A stretch of 64,000 nt of DNA from Oscillospiraceae bacterium (GTDB lineage: Bacteria > Bacillota > Clostridia > Oscillospirales > Oscillospiraceae), in the NCBI GenBank assembly GCA_017458065.1, contig JAFTGD010000010.1:108183-172182 (forward strand), in the 5' to 3' direction. Shown piece after piece: positions 26,030 to 34,367 of this stretch (position 1 is the stretch's first letter; each line of letters begins with the position of its first letter). The position numbers and the translations under genes are program-made. The notes below the pieces were generated by a model that was given only the letters and a program-made list of their open reading frames with translations, had not been told where the DNA came from and did no database searches.

Positions 26030-26983
26030 ATGATCGATACCTACGGACGGCAGATCAGCTATCTGCGCCTTTCCGTCACAGAGCTCTGCAATCTGCGCTG
26101 CCGATACTGCATGCCGGAGGACGGTGTCTGCAAAAAGCGCCATGAGGAGATGCTGACCCAGGAGGAGATGGTCACCGCGGTCCGCGCGGCAGCCGCCCTC
26201 GGGATCACGAAGCTCCGCATCACGGGCGGCGAGCCGCTGGTCAAGGCCAATATTGTCGAACTCTGCCGGGAGGCCGCGGCGGTCGAGGGCATCCGCGAGG
26301 TCTGTCTGACCACCAACGGAACGCTGCTGCCGAAGCTCGCCGCCCCTCTGCGCGAGGCCGGCGTCAGCCGTCTGAATATCAGCCTGGACACGCTGGACGC
26401 GGACAAGTTCCGCTACATCACCCGGGTCGGGGAGCTCTCCGACGCTCTCCGGGGGATCGAGACCGCGCTGGAATGCAGCTATGACAAGGTCAAAATAAAC
26501 TCCGTGCTGATCGGCGGCTTCAACGACGGGGAGATCGCCGCTCTCGCGGAGCTGACCCGGCGCTATCCGGTGGATGTCCGCTTTATTGAGCTGATGCCCA
26601 TGTACGACAGCGGGGACTTCGGCCCTGAGGCCTTCATCCCCTATACCATCGTGACGGAAACGCTGCCCGAGCTGGAGCCGCTTCCCGCCGACGGCGGCGT
26701 TGCGAAGCTTTACCGCCTTCCCGGCGCGCAGGGGAATATCGGGCTCATCAGCCCGGTCAGCGCCCACTTCTGCGCCGACTGCAACCGCATCCGCATCACG
26801 GCCGACGGCAAGATCAAACCTTGCCTGCACTCTTCGGACGAGATCTCCATCAAGGGCCTGGACTATGACGGCATGCTGGAGACCATCCGCTCGGCGATCC
26901 TCTCCAAGCCCAAGTGGCACGGGGAGCTGTCGTATTCCGAGCGCAGTCACGCAAACCGCAACATGAACCAGATCGGCGGTTAA
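26030..26983 (+). CDS. moaA: GTP 3',8-cyclase MoaA
   Basis: MoaA is the radical SAM enzyme that starts molybdopterin synthesis from GTP. The 317-residue protein has the N-terminal cluster motif CNLRCRYC (about 22-29), the GGEPLV motif (about 66-71) and the C-terminal second-cluster motif with CADCNRIRIT and KPCLHS. ATG at 26030 follows AGAGGAA; the frame is open upstream through the promoter and is not used. It is monocistronic with a strong terminator. It is the only molybdopterin gene here, and a Mo hydroxylase needing the cofactor is at 59-62.8 kb. Confidence 0.95.
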   Translation: MIDTYGRQISYLRLSVTELCNLRCRYCMPEDGVCKKRHEEMLTQEEMVTAVRAAAALGITKLRITGGEPLVKANIVELCREAAAVEGIREVCLTTNGTLLPKLAAPLREAGVSRLNISLDTLDADKFRYITRVGELSDALRGIETALECSYDKVKINSVLIGGFNDGEIAALAELTRRYPVDVRFIELMPMYDSGDFGPEAFIPYTIVTETLPELEPLPADGGVAKLYRLPGAQGNIGLISPVSAHFCADCNRIRITADGKIKPCLHSSDEISIKGLDYDGMLETIRSAILSKPKWHGELSYSERSHANRNMNQIGG

Positions 26984-26999
26984 TCCTTCCCGCGACATT

Positions 27000-27032
27000 C
27001 TGCTGTCGGAGATGCTCCGGCAGCAGTTTTTT
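27000..27032 (+). terminator. Terminator of moaA
   Basis: Stem CTGCTG(T)CGGAG / CTCCG(G)CAGCAG with loop ATG, followed by six T residues. Confidence 0.9.
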
Positions 27033-27041
27033 CTTTCCGGC

Positions 27042-27067
27042 TGAAACTTTTTGTTCTTTTCTGCGTC
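27042..27067 (+). promoter_or_regulatory. ECF-type promoter of the sigma factor gene
   Basis: TGAAAC (27042-27047), exactly 16 bases, then CGTC (27064-27067), the classic Firmicutes ECF sigma pattern. It sits directly upstream of an ECF sigma gene, so autoregulation is likely. A 20-base near-palindrome follows at 27073-27092. Confidence 0.7.
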
Positions 27068-27107
27068 GAATGGGTTGAGAACGTTCTTAACCTGATGGAG
27101 GAACCCG

Positions 27108-27665
27108 ATGGACGATGAGGCAATTCTGAATCTGTACCGACAGCGGCAGAACAGCGCGCTGGCGGAGACCGAGGCAAAATACGGTCGGCTGTGCTTCTCG
27201 GTGGCGGACAACATCCTGCAGAACCGCGAGGACGCGGAGGAGTGTGTCAACGACACCTGGCTGCACGCCTGGAACGCCATCCCCCCGGAGCATCCGAGCG
27301 TCTTTTCCGCCTGGCTCAGCCGCGTGACGAGAAACCTCGCGATCTCCCGCCTGCGGGAGATCCGCGCGCTGAAGCGCGGCGGGGCGGAGATCCCGCTGGT
27401 GCTGGAGGAGCTTAGCGAGTGCATCCCCGGCGGCGTTGACCCGCAGAAGCAGGCGGAGCTCCGGGAGCTCTCCGAGGCGGTCAACCGCTTCCTCGCCGGG
27501 CTGAAGCCCGCAGAGCGGGATGTCTTTGTCGCGCGCTACTTCTACGCCGCGTCTCATGCCGAGCTCAGCGCCAGGACCGGCTGGACCCTCGGGAAAACCA
27601 AAACCGTGCTTCGCCGTACCCGGCTGAAGCTGCAGAAAAGCTTGAAGGAGGAGGGCTTATGCTGA
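27108..27665 (+). CDS. ECF-type RNA polymerase sigma factor
   Basis: The 185-residue sigma-70 family protein has region 2 (about 25-85: LCFSVADNILQNREDAEECVNDTWLHAWNAIP spans 2.1-2.3) and region 4 (about 125-180, ending with the helix SARTGWTLGKTKTVLRRTRLKL). There is no region 1 or 3, as in ECF sigmas. A spacer ending in GGAGG lies before the ATG. The next gene overlaps its 3' end by seven bases and encodes a membrane protein that probably restrains it. Its own promoter is of ECF type. Target genes unknown. Confidence 0.92.
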   Translation: MDDEAILNLYRQRQNSALAETEAKYGRLCFSVADNILQNREDAEECVNDTWLHAWNAIPPEHPSVFSAWLSRVTRNLAISRLREIRALKRGGAEIPLVLEELSECIPGGVDPQKQAELRELSEAVNRFLAGLKPAERDVFVARYFYAASHAELSARTGWTLGKTKTVLRRTRLKLQKSLKEEGLC

Positions 27666-28561
27666 ACCGCGACCAACTCTTCGATGCCATGGACGGCATC
27701 CGGGACGAGTATCTCTCATCCGCGGTGGACCTCCTCGGCTATGCAAAGGAGGACAATCTCATGATTCTTGAACAACACAAAAAAGCTGCCCGCGCCAGAA
27801 AGGCCGGCAGAATGATCCTGATCGCCGCGGTGATCGTCTGCCTTTTCACCGTGACCGCGTTTGCCGCCGGGCTCTTCTCGATCTCCACCCGGGTCCCCGA
27901 CGCCAAGGAGACCTTCCAGATCCACTGGGACGAGAGCGATTCCGGCTATCTCGAATGGTCGGACGCCAAACTGGTGCTGACCTTCCCAGAGGTCACGGAG
28001 AGCCGGGAGATCGAATTCCGCCCCGGCTGGCTCCCCTTCGAGCTGCCCGAAACCCTCGCCGGCAGTTCCCCATGGGACGGCATCACCGCGGAAACCTGGT
28101 TTCGGCGCTTCTCTTCCGAATCTCTGAGCTGGCCCGAGAACGCGGACCATTATCCGTCAGAGTACGGAGATATCATGCAGCCGATCATGATCGAGACCTA
28201 TTCCATGGCCCAGTTCAGCGACGGCGGCGCTATGCTGATGCTCTACCAGACGCCCGGAGAGATCACGGAAGAACATTGGGACAAGCTGGACGCGGACGTG
28301 CTGAGCTTCCACGGGAAGCAGCACTTTGACGAGCGGGACATTCCCGAACTGGACATGCACCTTGACGCCTATGACATAGACTATGACTATGTTCTCCTCT
28401 CCAACGAGGAGCAGGGCTGGGTCATCGAGGTCTGCGGCCAGCTTGGGATGGACACGGCGCGAAAAGTCGCCGAGAATCTCGAGATCCGCGAGACGGGAAG
28501 CACGCTGAGACAGGAAGACTTCCAGAACAAATACCTGTTCATCGACGGCGGCGTCGGCTGA
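27659..28561 (+). CDS. Predicted membrane anti-sigma factor with extracellular sensor domain
   Basis: This 300-residue protein has a single transmembrane helix (about 52-72, MILIAAVIVCLFTVTAFAAG), with about 50 residues inside and 230 outside. The inner part has a helical start (DQLFDAMDGIRDEYLSSAVD). The outer part has no Cys zinc motif and resembles the DUF4367-like sensors that follow sigma genes, though I cannot assign it firmly. The start overlaps the sigma gene by seven bases, with GGAGGAGG upstream, so the two are coupled. The role as anti-sigma is inferred from context. Confidence 0.7.
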   Translation: MLNRDQLFDAMDGIRDEYLSSAVDLLGYAKEDNLMILEQHKKAARARKAGRMILIAAVIVCLFTVTAFAAGLFSISTRVPDAKETFQIHWDESDSGYLEWSDAKLVLTFPEVTESREIEFRPGWLPFELPETLAGSSPWDGITAETWFRRFSSESLSWPENADHYPSEYGDIMQPIMIETYSMAQFSDGGAMLMLYQTPGEITEEHWDKLDADVLSFHGKQHFDERDIPELDMHLDAYDIDYDYVLLSNEEQGWVIEVCGQLGMDTARKVAENLEIRETGSTLRQEDFQNKYLFIDGGVG

Positions 28562-28586
28562 CACAGGCGCCATATTGACAGCACAG

Positions 28587-28621
28587 TCGGGCATCCCGCA
28601 GAACCGGGATGCCCGATTTTT
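28587..28621 (+). terminator. Terminator of the sigma/anti-sigma operon
   Basis: A 12-bp stem, TCGGGCATCCCG/CGGGATGCCCGA with a six-base loop, followed by five T residues. Confidence 0.92.
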
Positions 28622-28646
28622 GAAAATTCATTTTCAGAATCATTTA

Positions 28647-28682
28647 GAATTCGAGAGATTTTAAGAGAATTTGAGAGATTTT
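28647..28682. repeat. Tandem 20-bp direct repeat upstream of rplM
   Basis: GAATTCGAGAGATTTT at 28647-28662 recurs as GAATTTGAGAGATTTT at 28667-28682 (15 of 16 identical, period 20). It sits 22 bases before the rplM -35 box. Confidence 0.8.
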
Positions 28683-28704
28683 GATTTGTTTGAAAAGTTT
28701 TTCG

Positions 28705-28733
28705 TTGACAAGCTTCCGCCCTTGTGATATAAA
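28705..28733 (+). promoter_or_regulatory. Sigma-A promoter of rplM-rpsI
   Basis: TTGACA (28705-28710), a 17-base spacer and TATAAA (28728-28733). The leader of about 70 bases contains a CGGGG/CCCCG hairpin, which may be the ribosomal-protein leader, although I could not match a known family by eye. Confidence 0.85.
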
Positions 28734-28811
28734 GATGAAGCGCGTTCGGGGAAGCCCCGTTCTCCGGCGCCCTGAAACTGTCAAACAAACTGTTATTATC
28801 GGAGGAAGAAC

Positions 28812-29246
28812 ATGTCTACTACCCTGGTAACCAAGGAGCAGGCCGCAGCGGCCCGCAAGTGGTACGTTCTTGACGCCGCCGGCAAGCCCATGGGCAAGAC
28901 GGCAGCCCTCGCCGCCGATCTGCTTCGCGGCAAGCTCAAGACCGACTACACCCCGCACGTTGACTGCGGCGACTACGTCATCATCATCAACGCCAAGGAC
29001 GCCGTCCTCACCGGCAAGAAGCTGGAGCAGAAGTACTATCGTACCCACTCCGGTTATCCCGGCGGACTGAAGGAAACCCAGTACAAGACCCTGATGGAGA
29101 AGAAGCCTGACCTGGCCATGCGTCTTGCCGTCCGCGGCATGCTGCAGAAGAATACCATTGCCCAGTGGCAGCTCAAGCGCCTTCGCATCTTCGCTGGCTC
29201 CGAGCACACCCATGCTGCCCAGAAGCCCGAAGTCTGGGAATTCTGA
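28812..29246 (+). CDS. rplM: 50S ribosomal protein L13
   Basis: This is a 144-residue large-subunit protein. It contains WYVLDAAGKPMGKTAALAADLLRGK (about 17-41) and the family signature with THSGYPGGLKE (about 77-87), and ends AAQKPEVWEF. An AGGAGG site lies seven bases before the ATG. rpsI follows 15 bases downstream, the near-universal pairing. Confidence 0.97.
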   Translation: MSTTLVTKEQAAAARKWYVLDAAGKPMGKTAALAADLLRGKLKTDYTPHVDCGDYVIIINAKDAVLTGKKLEQKYYRTHSGYPGGLKETQYKTLMEKKPDLAMRLAVRGMLQKNTIAQWQLKRLRIFAGSEHTHAAQKPEVWEF

Positions 29247-29261
29247 AGGAGGTAAACGAAT

Positions 29262-29672
<411 letters not shown>

Positions 29673-29695
29673 TCGATATCCCAATATGGCATTTG

Positions 29696-29727
29696 CAGGC
29701 ACTCACTTCGGTGGGTGCCTGTTTTTA
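29696..29727 (+). terminator. Terminator of rplM-rpsI
   Basis: Stem CAGGCACTCAC/GTGGGTGCCTG with loop TTCG, then TTTTT. Confidence 0.92.
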
Positions 29728-29879
29728 ATAAGCCGCGATCTGATTGAAGAGCACATTCGGACTATCCGGGAGCATGAAGCCTATGAAAAACAGCCGCGCA
29801 AACAGGCGCACAGGAAACGTGAAATAGGAACGAGATGATAAGGAAGGCCGGAAATTTTGTCATGGCCTTCTTTCTATCT
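29728..29879. other. Left edge of the accessory island
   Basis: On the plus strand, an open stretch without a start reads SRDLIEEHIRTIREHEAYEK and continues to a stop at about 29837. It looks like the 3' remnant of a truncated gene of unknown kind. A hairpin (AAGGAAGGCC with GGCCTTCTTT, about 29841-29875) follows and could end transcription from either side. Base composition drops in GC from here on. Confidence 0.4.
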
Positions 29880-31090
29880 TTATATCATGATTTGACATTG
29901 AAAGCCATGAGGCATGCAGTTGGAGAAACAGACACTCCAAGAATGATACCGTGCAATCTGTTTTACGAGACGCAAGCCGATTCCGTGCTCACTCAGTTTG
30001 CCTTTACCAAAATATTTGCGGTTAAGAGTTTTCAATTTTTCTACTGAAGCTCCTTGACCATTATCAGTAATCCGCAGGACACACCTGCTTGGCCTCGTTT
30101 GATCAGCTTCAAGCCTGATGATGATCTCGCATCCATCAGGATTATGCTGAATGGAGTTGTTGATCAGGTTTTCGAGCATCCGCTGGAACAGCTCTTCATT
30201 TGCATTGGCCGTTATATTATATAGGTCATCCGGGATATCCAAAGAAAGCCCATACCTATCATCAGCATTGCCATTTAGAAAATCAGCTGCTGTTTTCCGA
30301 ATCAAGCTGCACACTTTTATTGGAGATTTCCTATAATTGCCCATCCCGAAGTCCAGCTTGCTGGCGGTGTTCAGATTGGCAACCAGAGTGCGGATTCTAA
30401 TCCCTTGTCTGCGGATGGTATCCGCCCTTCCCATCACTGAAGTATCATCTGGATTCTGTCTGATATAATCGGCGTTGCCTAAAATCAGCGTGAGTGGAGT
30501 GCGTATGTCGTGGGAAACGCCTGCAATCCACTCCGTGCGTTCCTCTTCGCGTCTCCGAAGCCACTTCCTCTGGATGAAGAGTGGGACAGAAATCAAGAGA
30601 GCAATATTGACGAGTAGAATAATAGGCATCTGCCGTATAAACTGTCGCACCATTCCCTCTTTGTATTCCAGCGTATATTTCCATGTCGTGTGCTTCTGGC
30701 TTCCGATGACAAGCAGTCCTTCCGGGACGATATAGGTATGCACCGGATAATCATTCAGATAGTATCGGGCGAAGGATGCCACATCCTGCAGGGTATATTC
30801 TTTTCAAGTTCTTTCGGGAGTCGTTCCTGCCACAGAATGTGACCTTCCTGGGATATTAGCATCGCAAAAAGATCATCCTGCGTAAGTGCCGTTTTTACAT
30901 CTTCAGAAAGACTGTAACTTCCCTGGTCTTTGGTCAGGTTATCCATGATGGTCTGGGAAGCAAAAGGAATGTCCTCTTTCCATTTCGCAAATAATCCCAT
31001 AAATACGGCAATATTTGCAATCAGAAGAACGAAGGCAGTAACGAGCACCAAAAGAATAAAATGTGCGGCGTTTCTTTCTTTTCTTCTCAT
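29880..31090 (-). pseudogene. Sensor histidine kinase, interrupted by a single-base frameshift
   Basis: Two overlapping frames together give a full kinase. The N-terminal part (31090 to about 30800) starts MRRKERNAAHFILLVLVTAF, one membrane helix plus an extracytoplasmic region. The C-terminal part (about 30800 to 29880) continues EYTLQDVASFARYYL, a second helix, H-box SHDIRTPL, N-box NLINNSIQHN, DNGQG and HGIGL. The break lies at the run of four A residues (minus strand) at 30801-30804; one extra A restores a frame of 404 codons. The start overlaps the response regulator stop (TAATG). It may be a real inactivation, slippage or an assembly error. Confidence 0.85.
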
Positions 31091-31794
31091 TACCGTTTCT
31101 CCAGTTTGTAGCCAAGCCCGCGCACGGTAACCAGATATTTCGGACTCGACGGGTCAGCTTCGATTTTCTCTCGGAGATGCCTGATGTGTACGACCAGGGA
31201 ACTTTCCAGCCCGTAGCTGCCGTCCGGCCACAAAGCATCACAGAGGGCGTCTATCGTTACGATTTTTCCACGATTCTCAGCTAGTTTATGCAGGATGGCA
31301 TATTCCTTGGCGGTCAAGGTCTGAACTTCACCACGATTTTCTACCGTGCCGGAATCAAATGACACGACCGCTTCTCCCAAGCGCAGCGCCTCTCCTGCTT
31401 CCTGAAAGCGGTATGTCCTGCGCAGTACAGCCTTGATGCGCAAGAGTAGTTCTTCCGGCAGGAACGGCTTTGTAATGTAGTCATCTGCGCCGAGTCCAAG
31501 CCCACGAAGCCTTGCGGAATCTTCGTCACGGGCAGACAGGAACACCACAGGGATATCAAAGAGAAAGCCTTCCTCTTTCATATTTTGATAGAGTTCAAAT
31601 CCGCTGCCATCAGGAAGCATGACATCCAGGAGAATCAGGTGCCATGTTTTCCCTCTAATCTGGTTCTCAGCCTCATGGCAGGTGGCTGCCGTTTCAGTAC
31701 ACAGGAAGTTCTCTCTGAACAGAAGCTCCTTGACGAGCGTGAGAAGCTCCGGTTCATCATCGATGATGAGTATCTTACTGTTTTGCATTTCCAT
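31090..31794 (-). CDS. OmpR/PhoB-family response regulator
   Basis: The 234-residue two-domain regulator has a receiver domain with acidic pocket IDDEPELL, phospho-acceptor Asp in ILLDVMLPDGSGFE (about 52-65), and Lys in DYITKPFLPEELL. The C-terminal winged helix (about 135-232) includes TAKEYAILHKLAENRG and VHIRHLREKIE, ending VRGLGYKLEK. It is translationally coupled to the kinase. It faces a bacitracin/lantibiotic-type ABC exporter operon, the usual target of such systems. The shared spacer has 11-bp-spaced direct repeats that could be its binding site. Confidence 0.93.
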   Translation of the reverse strand: MEMQNSKILIIDDEPELLTLVKELLFRENFLCTETAATCHEAENQIRGKTWHLILLDVMLPDGSGFELYQNMKEEGFLFDIPVVFLSARDEDSARLRGLGLGADDYITKPFLPEELLLRIKAVLRRTYRFQEAGEALRLGEAVVSFDSGTVENRGEVQTLTAKEYAILHKLAENRGKIVTIDALCDALWPDGSYGLESSLVVHIRHLREKIEADPSSPKYLVTVRGLGYKLEKR

Positions 31795-31887
31795 GAGATT
31801 TCATCTCCTCAGTTTCGCGAAAAATGTACTCCGACACTTTATAGTATAGTCCTCCGTGCCTCTGTTTTCTATATAATCGACGCATTC

Positions 31888-31905
31888 TTAATGTAACTTT
31901 AATGT
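31888..31905. promoter_or_regulatory. Direct repeat TTAATGT-N4-TTAATGT, candidate response-regulator box
   Basis: Two identical heptamers spaced 11 bp lie between the divergent regulator and exporter operons. On the minus strand they overlap the -35 position relative to a TATATA at 31870-31875. The 11-bp period is that of OmpR-family boxes, for example the SpaR pentamer repeats. Confidence 0.5.
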
Positions 31906-31964
31906 GCGCACAAGGTCTCCTTAAGCGAAACAGTTTATTCTTCAGGCATAAGGAGGCAAACGCT

Positions 31965-32690
31965 ATGAACTATATTCTTGAAACCAACCATCTTGTCAAA
32001 AAACACGGAACCGCATACCGGGTAAAAAACGTGAATCTTCGTGTGCCGGAGCATTCCGTTTACGGATTCTTGGGTCCGAACGGTGCAGGAAAAACCACCA
32101 CTCTCAAGCTTATCCTCGGTCTGATCAAACCGGATGAGGGAGATGTATCTGTTTTCGGGCAGAAGGTGACAGCGGCAAACAGGCTGGCTGTTCTACATCA
32201 GACAGGAAGCCTAATTGAAAATCCTGGCGGTTACGGGCACCTTACCGGACTGGAAAACATGCAGATTGTCCAGAAACTGAAAGGCGTGTCCGAAGAAGAA
32301 ATTTTGCGGTCGCTGAAAACCGTCCGCCTATATGAGCAGCGAGATAAAAAACTAAAAAACTACTCTCTTGGTATGCGCCAGCGACTTGGGCTGGCGATGG
32401 CACTTCTCGGTGATCCGAAGCTTCTGATTCTCGATGAACCAACAAACGGGCTCAATCCTGCCGGCATTCAGGAAATCCGCGAACTGATCCGAAGCCTGCC
32501 AAAAGAGCGCGATATGACGGTCATCGTTTCCAGCCATTTATTAAACGAGGTCGAGCAAATGGCAGACCATGTCGGCATCATCCACCACGGAGAGATGCTG
32601 TATCAGGGACCTCTTTCCGAACTGGAGAAAAAGGGCAGCAATCTTGAGGACGTGTTCCTGCTGATGACAGGAGGAGGTGAATCTCTTTGA
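31965..32690 (+). CDS. ABC transporter ATP-binding protein, bacitracin/lantibiotic exporter type
   Basis: The 241-residue ATPase resembles BcrA/LanF: Walker A GPNGAGKTTT (about 36-45), Q-loop HQTGSLIENPGGYGHLTG (about 77-94), signature YSLGMRQRLGLA (about 131-142), Walker B LLILDEPTNGLNP (about 150-162) and switch SSHLLNEVE. AAGGAGG precedes the ATG by eight bases. It is coupled to the fused permease gene, whose TTG start overlaps its stop. Probable role is export of, or protection from, an antimicrobial peptide or antibiotic, controlled by the adjacent two-component system. Confidence 0.92.
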   Translation: MNYILETNHLVKKHGTAYRVKNVNLRVPEHSVYGFLGPNGAGKTTTLKLILGLIKPDEGDVSVFGQKVTAANRLAVLHQTGSLIENPGGYGHLTGLENMQIVQKLKGVSEEEILRSLKTVRLYEQRDKKLKNYSLGMRQRLGLAMALLGDPKLLILDEPTNGLNPAGIQEIRELIRSLPKERDMTVIVSSHLLNEVEQMADHVGIIHHGEMLYQGPLSELEKKGSNLEDVFLLMTGGGESL

Positions 32691-34216
32691 GTGCCATAAG
32701 CCCATTTCAAAGCTGTCGGCTTGAGTTTCAGAAAGCCAAAAGAAAATGCACATGGCTCTTGTTCCTCGCCCTCTTGGGAATTAATCTTGCTTATATGTTT
32801 TGGAGCATGAAGCGTGCAGATGCCGGAACATTGCCTTTTGCCTGGGAACAGACGCTCTTCTGTGTTCCTCTGGTCAATACGCTGTTTTTGTCCGTCGTTA
32901 TAGCGGTTCTGTCGAGCAGGACGATGGATATGGAACATAAAGCCGGAACATGGAATCTTTTACAGACGTTGCAATCGAGACCGTCCATTTTTCTCGGAAA
33001 GACGCTTTATGGTTTCGTATGGGTGCTTCTGTTTGGCGTTCTGCAAGGTATATCGATTCTCGGCATCGGTAAATGTCTTGGATTTAGGGGTACGATGCCG
33101 ATCCCTAAGGTTCTTGCGGTCGTTTGCGGTGAGATTGTTTCCGGCATGCTGGTTTACCAGATCGGATGCCTATTGGCGCTTCTATTTTCCAGCCAGTTTG
33201 CGGCACTCTCTATCAATCTCGGCGGTACGCTCGCCGGACTTTTCCTGATGTTCGTCACCGACCTTCCCGTAACGCCGTGGTCGCTTCTGGTGGCACTCCG
33301 TGTCGTAGATATGAATTATCAGGAAGGAGATGCATCAGCTTCTTATGAATGGTTTGCTGCTCCCACATCCTCTTGGATCATCGCTTTTCTGCTCTTTGCC
33401 GCAGCTCTTATTTGGGGAATATGCCTTTATGCGCATATGGAAGAGGGAACCTTGTCAATTTTTCATGATAAACGCATTCGGTCAGCTGATACACATTCGT
33501 CTCTTCCTGTGGAAATGATCAAATTGAAACGATCCCCGGTATGGATTGCGTTTTTTATCATACCGATTATCTCGGCAGCCATCGGAACCTTCAACTTCCT
33601 GGGTAATCAGGGGGTACTCAGTTTCACATGGGAGTCGCTCTGGACGCAACACTCGCTGTTTCTTGGTGTTTTCTTCCTTCCTCCGCTCATCGGGGTTTTG
33701 TGCAGTCTCCTCTGGCGCATGGAACATACGGGTACGAACTGGAACCTGACGCTCTCTCTGGAATCGCCTTGGAAGCTCGTGAAGGATAAGCTGCTGGCAG
33801 CATCCGGAATGTCCATTCTGTGCGTTTTATGGATCGGTATTCTTTTCGTTGGATGTGGCGTTGGGATCGGGCTGCCGTCAGTGCTGCCCACGGTGTTCTA
33901 CGAATGTATGCTCTGCGGATCGATTTCCTGTGTGGCGATTTCCGCTGTCCAAATATTTCTGTCCTTGATTATTCGCTCTTTTGCCATCCCCGTCGGAAGC
34001 GCAGTAGTCGGAAGCGCAGTAGGAATCGCATTTGTCGTTAAAGGTTGGATTTATGCATTGCCCTACGCAATGCTTCAAACAGGGTTAAAAAGCACCACGC
34101 TGGAGTGGGAGACAAACCTTGGAGGCTTTATCATGGCTGCGGCTGCCTATATTGCACTATTCTATCTGCTCAGCGTCTTGTATCTGAAGCGGAGCGATGT
34201 TAAAACACTTGTATAA
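32687..34216 (+). CDS. Fused ABC-2 type permease of the antibiotic/lantibiotic exporter
   Basis: The 509-residue membrane protein has about twelve hydrophobic segments in two related halves of about 250 residues. Each half begins with a basic amphipathic stretch, a helix and an outer loop ending in a WExxLWxxHSLF-like segment (first AWEQTLFCVPLVNTLF, second TWESLWTQHSLFLGVFF), followed by RTMDMEHKAGTWNL in the first and RMEHTGTNWNLTL in the second. This matches two LanE/LanG-type permeases joined in one chain. The start is TTG at 32687 overlapping the ATPase stop, with GGAGG nine bases upstream. A terminator follows. Confidence 0.88.
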   Translation: MSAISPFQSCRLEFQKAKRKCTWLLFLALLGINLAYMFWSMKRADAGTLPFAWEQTLFCVPLVNTLFLSVVIAVLSSRTMDMEHKAGTWNLLQTLQSRPSIFLGKTLYGFVWVLLFGVLQGISILGIGKCLGFRGTMPIPKVLAVVCGEIVSGMLVYQIGCLLALLFSSQFAALSINLGGTLAGLFLMFVTDLPVTPWSLLVALRVVDMNYQEGDASASYEWFAAPTSSWIIAFLLFAAALIWGICLYAHMEEGTLSIFHDKRIRSADTHSSLPVEMIKLKRSPVWIAFFIIPIISAAIGTFNFLGNQGVLSFTWESLWTQHSLFLGVFFLPPLIGVLCSLLWRMEHTGTNWNLTLSLESPWKLVKDKLLAASGMSILCVLWIGILFVGCGVGIGLPSVLPTVFYECMLCGSISCVAISAVQIFLSLIIRSFAIPVGSAVVGSAVGIAFVVKGWIYALPYAMLQTGLKSTTLEWETNLGGFIMAAAAYIALFYLLSVLYLKRSDVKTLV

Positions 34217-34256
34217 AACATCTCATAACGCAAAGCAGGTCTTCACCTCAAAGTAG

Positions 34257-34293
34257 CCCGGTTGCTGTACGAAATCAGTGACCGGGTTTTTTT
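34257..34293 (+). terminator. Terminator of the exporter operon
   Basis: Stem CCCGGT/ACCGGG followed by seven T residues. Confidence 0.85.
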
Positions 34294-34304
34294 CATTATG
34301 GGTC

Positions 34305-34333
34305 TTCTCAAAATCGGTCAACGGCTATAGAAT
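34305..34333 (+). promoter_or_regulatory. Probable promoter of the TetR operon
   Basis: TTCTCA (34305-34310), a 17-base spacer and TAGAAT (34328-34333). It overlaps a CGGTCAA half-site, and a dyad operator lies just downstream. Confidence 0.5.
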
Positions 34334-34338
34334 GAGCA

Positions 34339-34355
34339 TTGACCGAAACGGTTAA
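34339..34355. promoter_or_regulatory. Candidate TetR operator
   Basis: TTGACCGAAACGGTTAA is a near-perfect dyad (TTGACCG/CGGTTAA, six of seven matched). A further CGGTCAA half-site lies at 34315-34321 within the promoter. The position, 13 bases before the TetR start, fits autorepression. Confidence 0.65.
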
Positions 34356-34367
34356 CAGAGGTGGCAT

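Noticed and set aside
31090-34216. Lantibiotic biosynthesis cluster
   Set aside because: Exporter and two-component genes resemble immunity genes, but there is no precursor peptide, modification enzyme or leader peptidase nearby.
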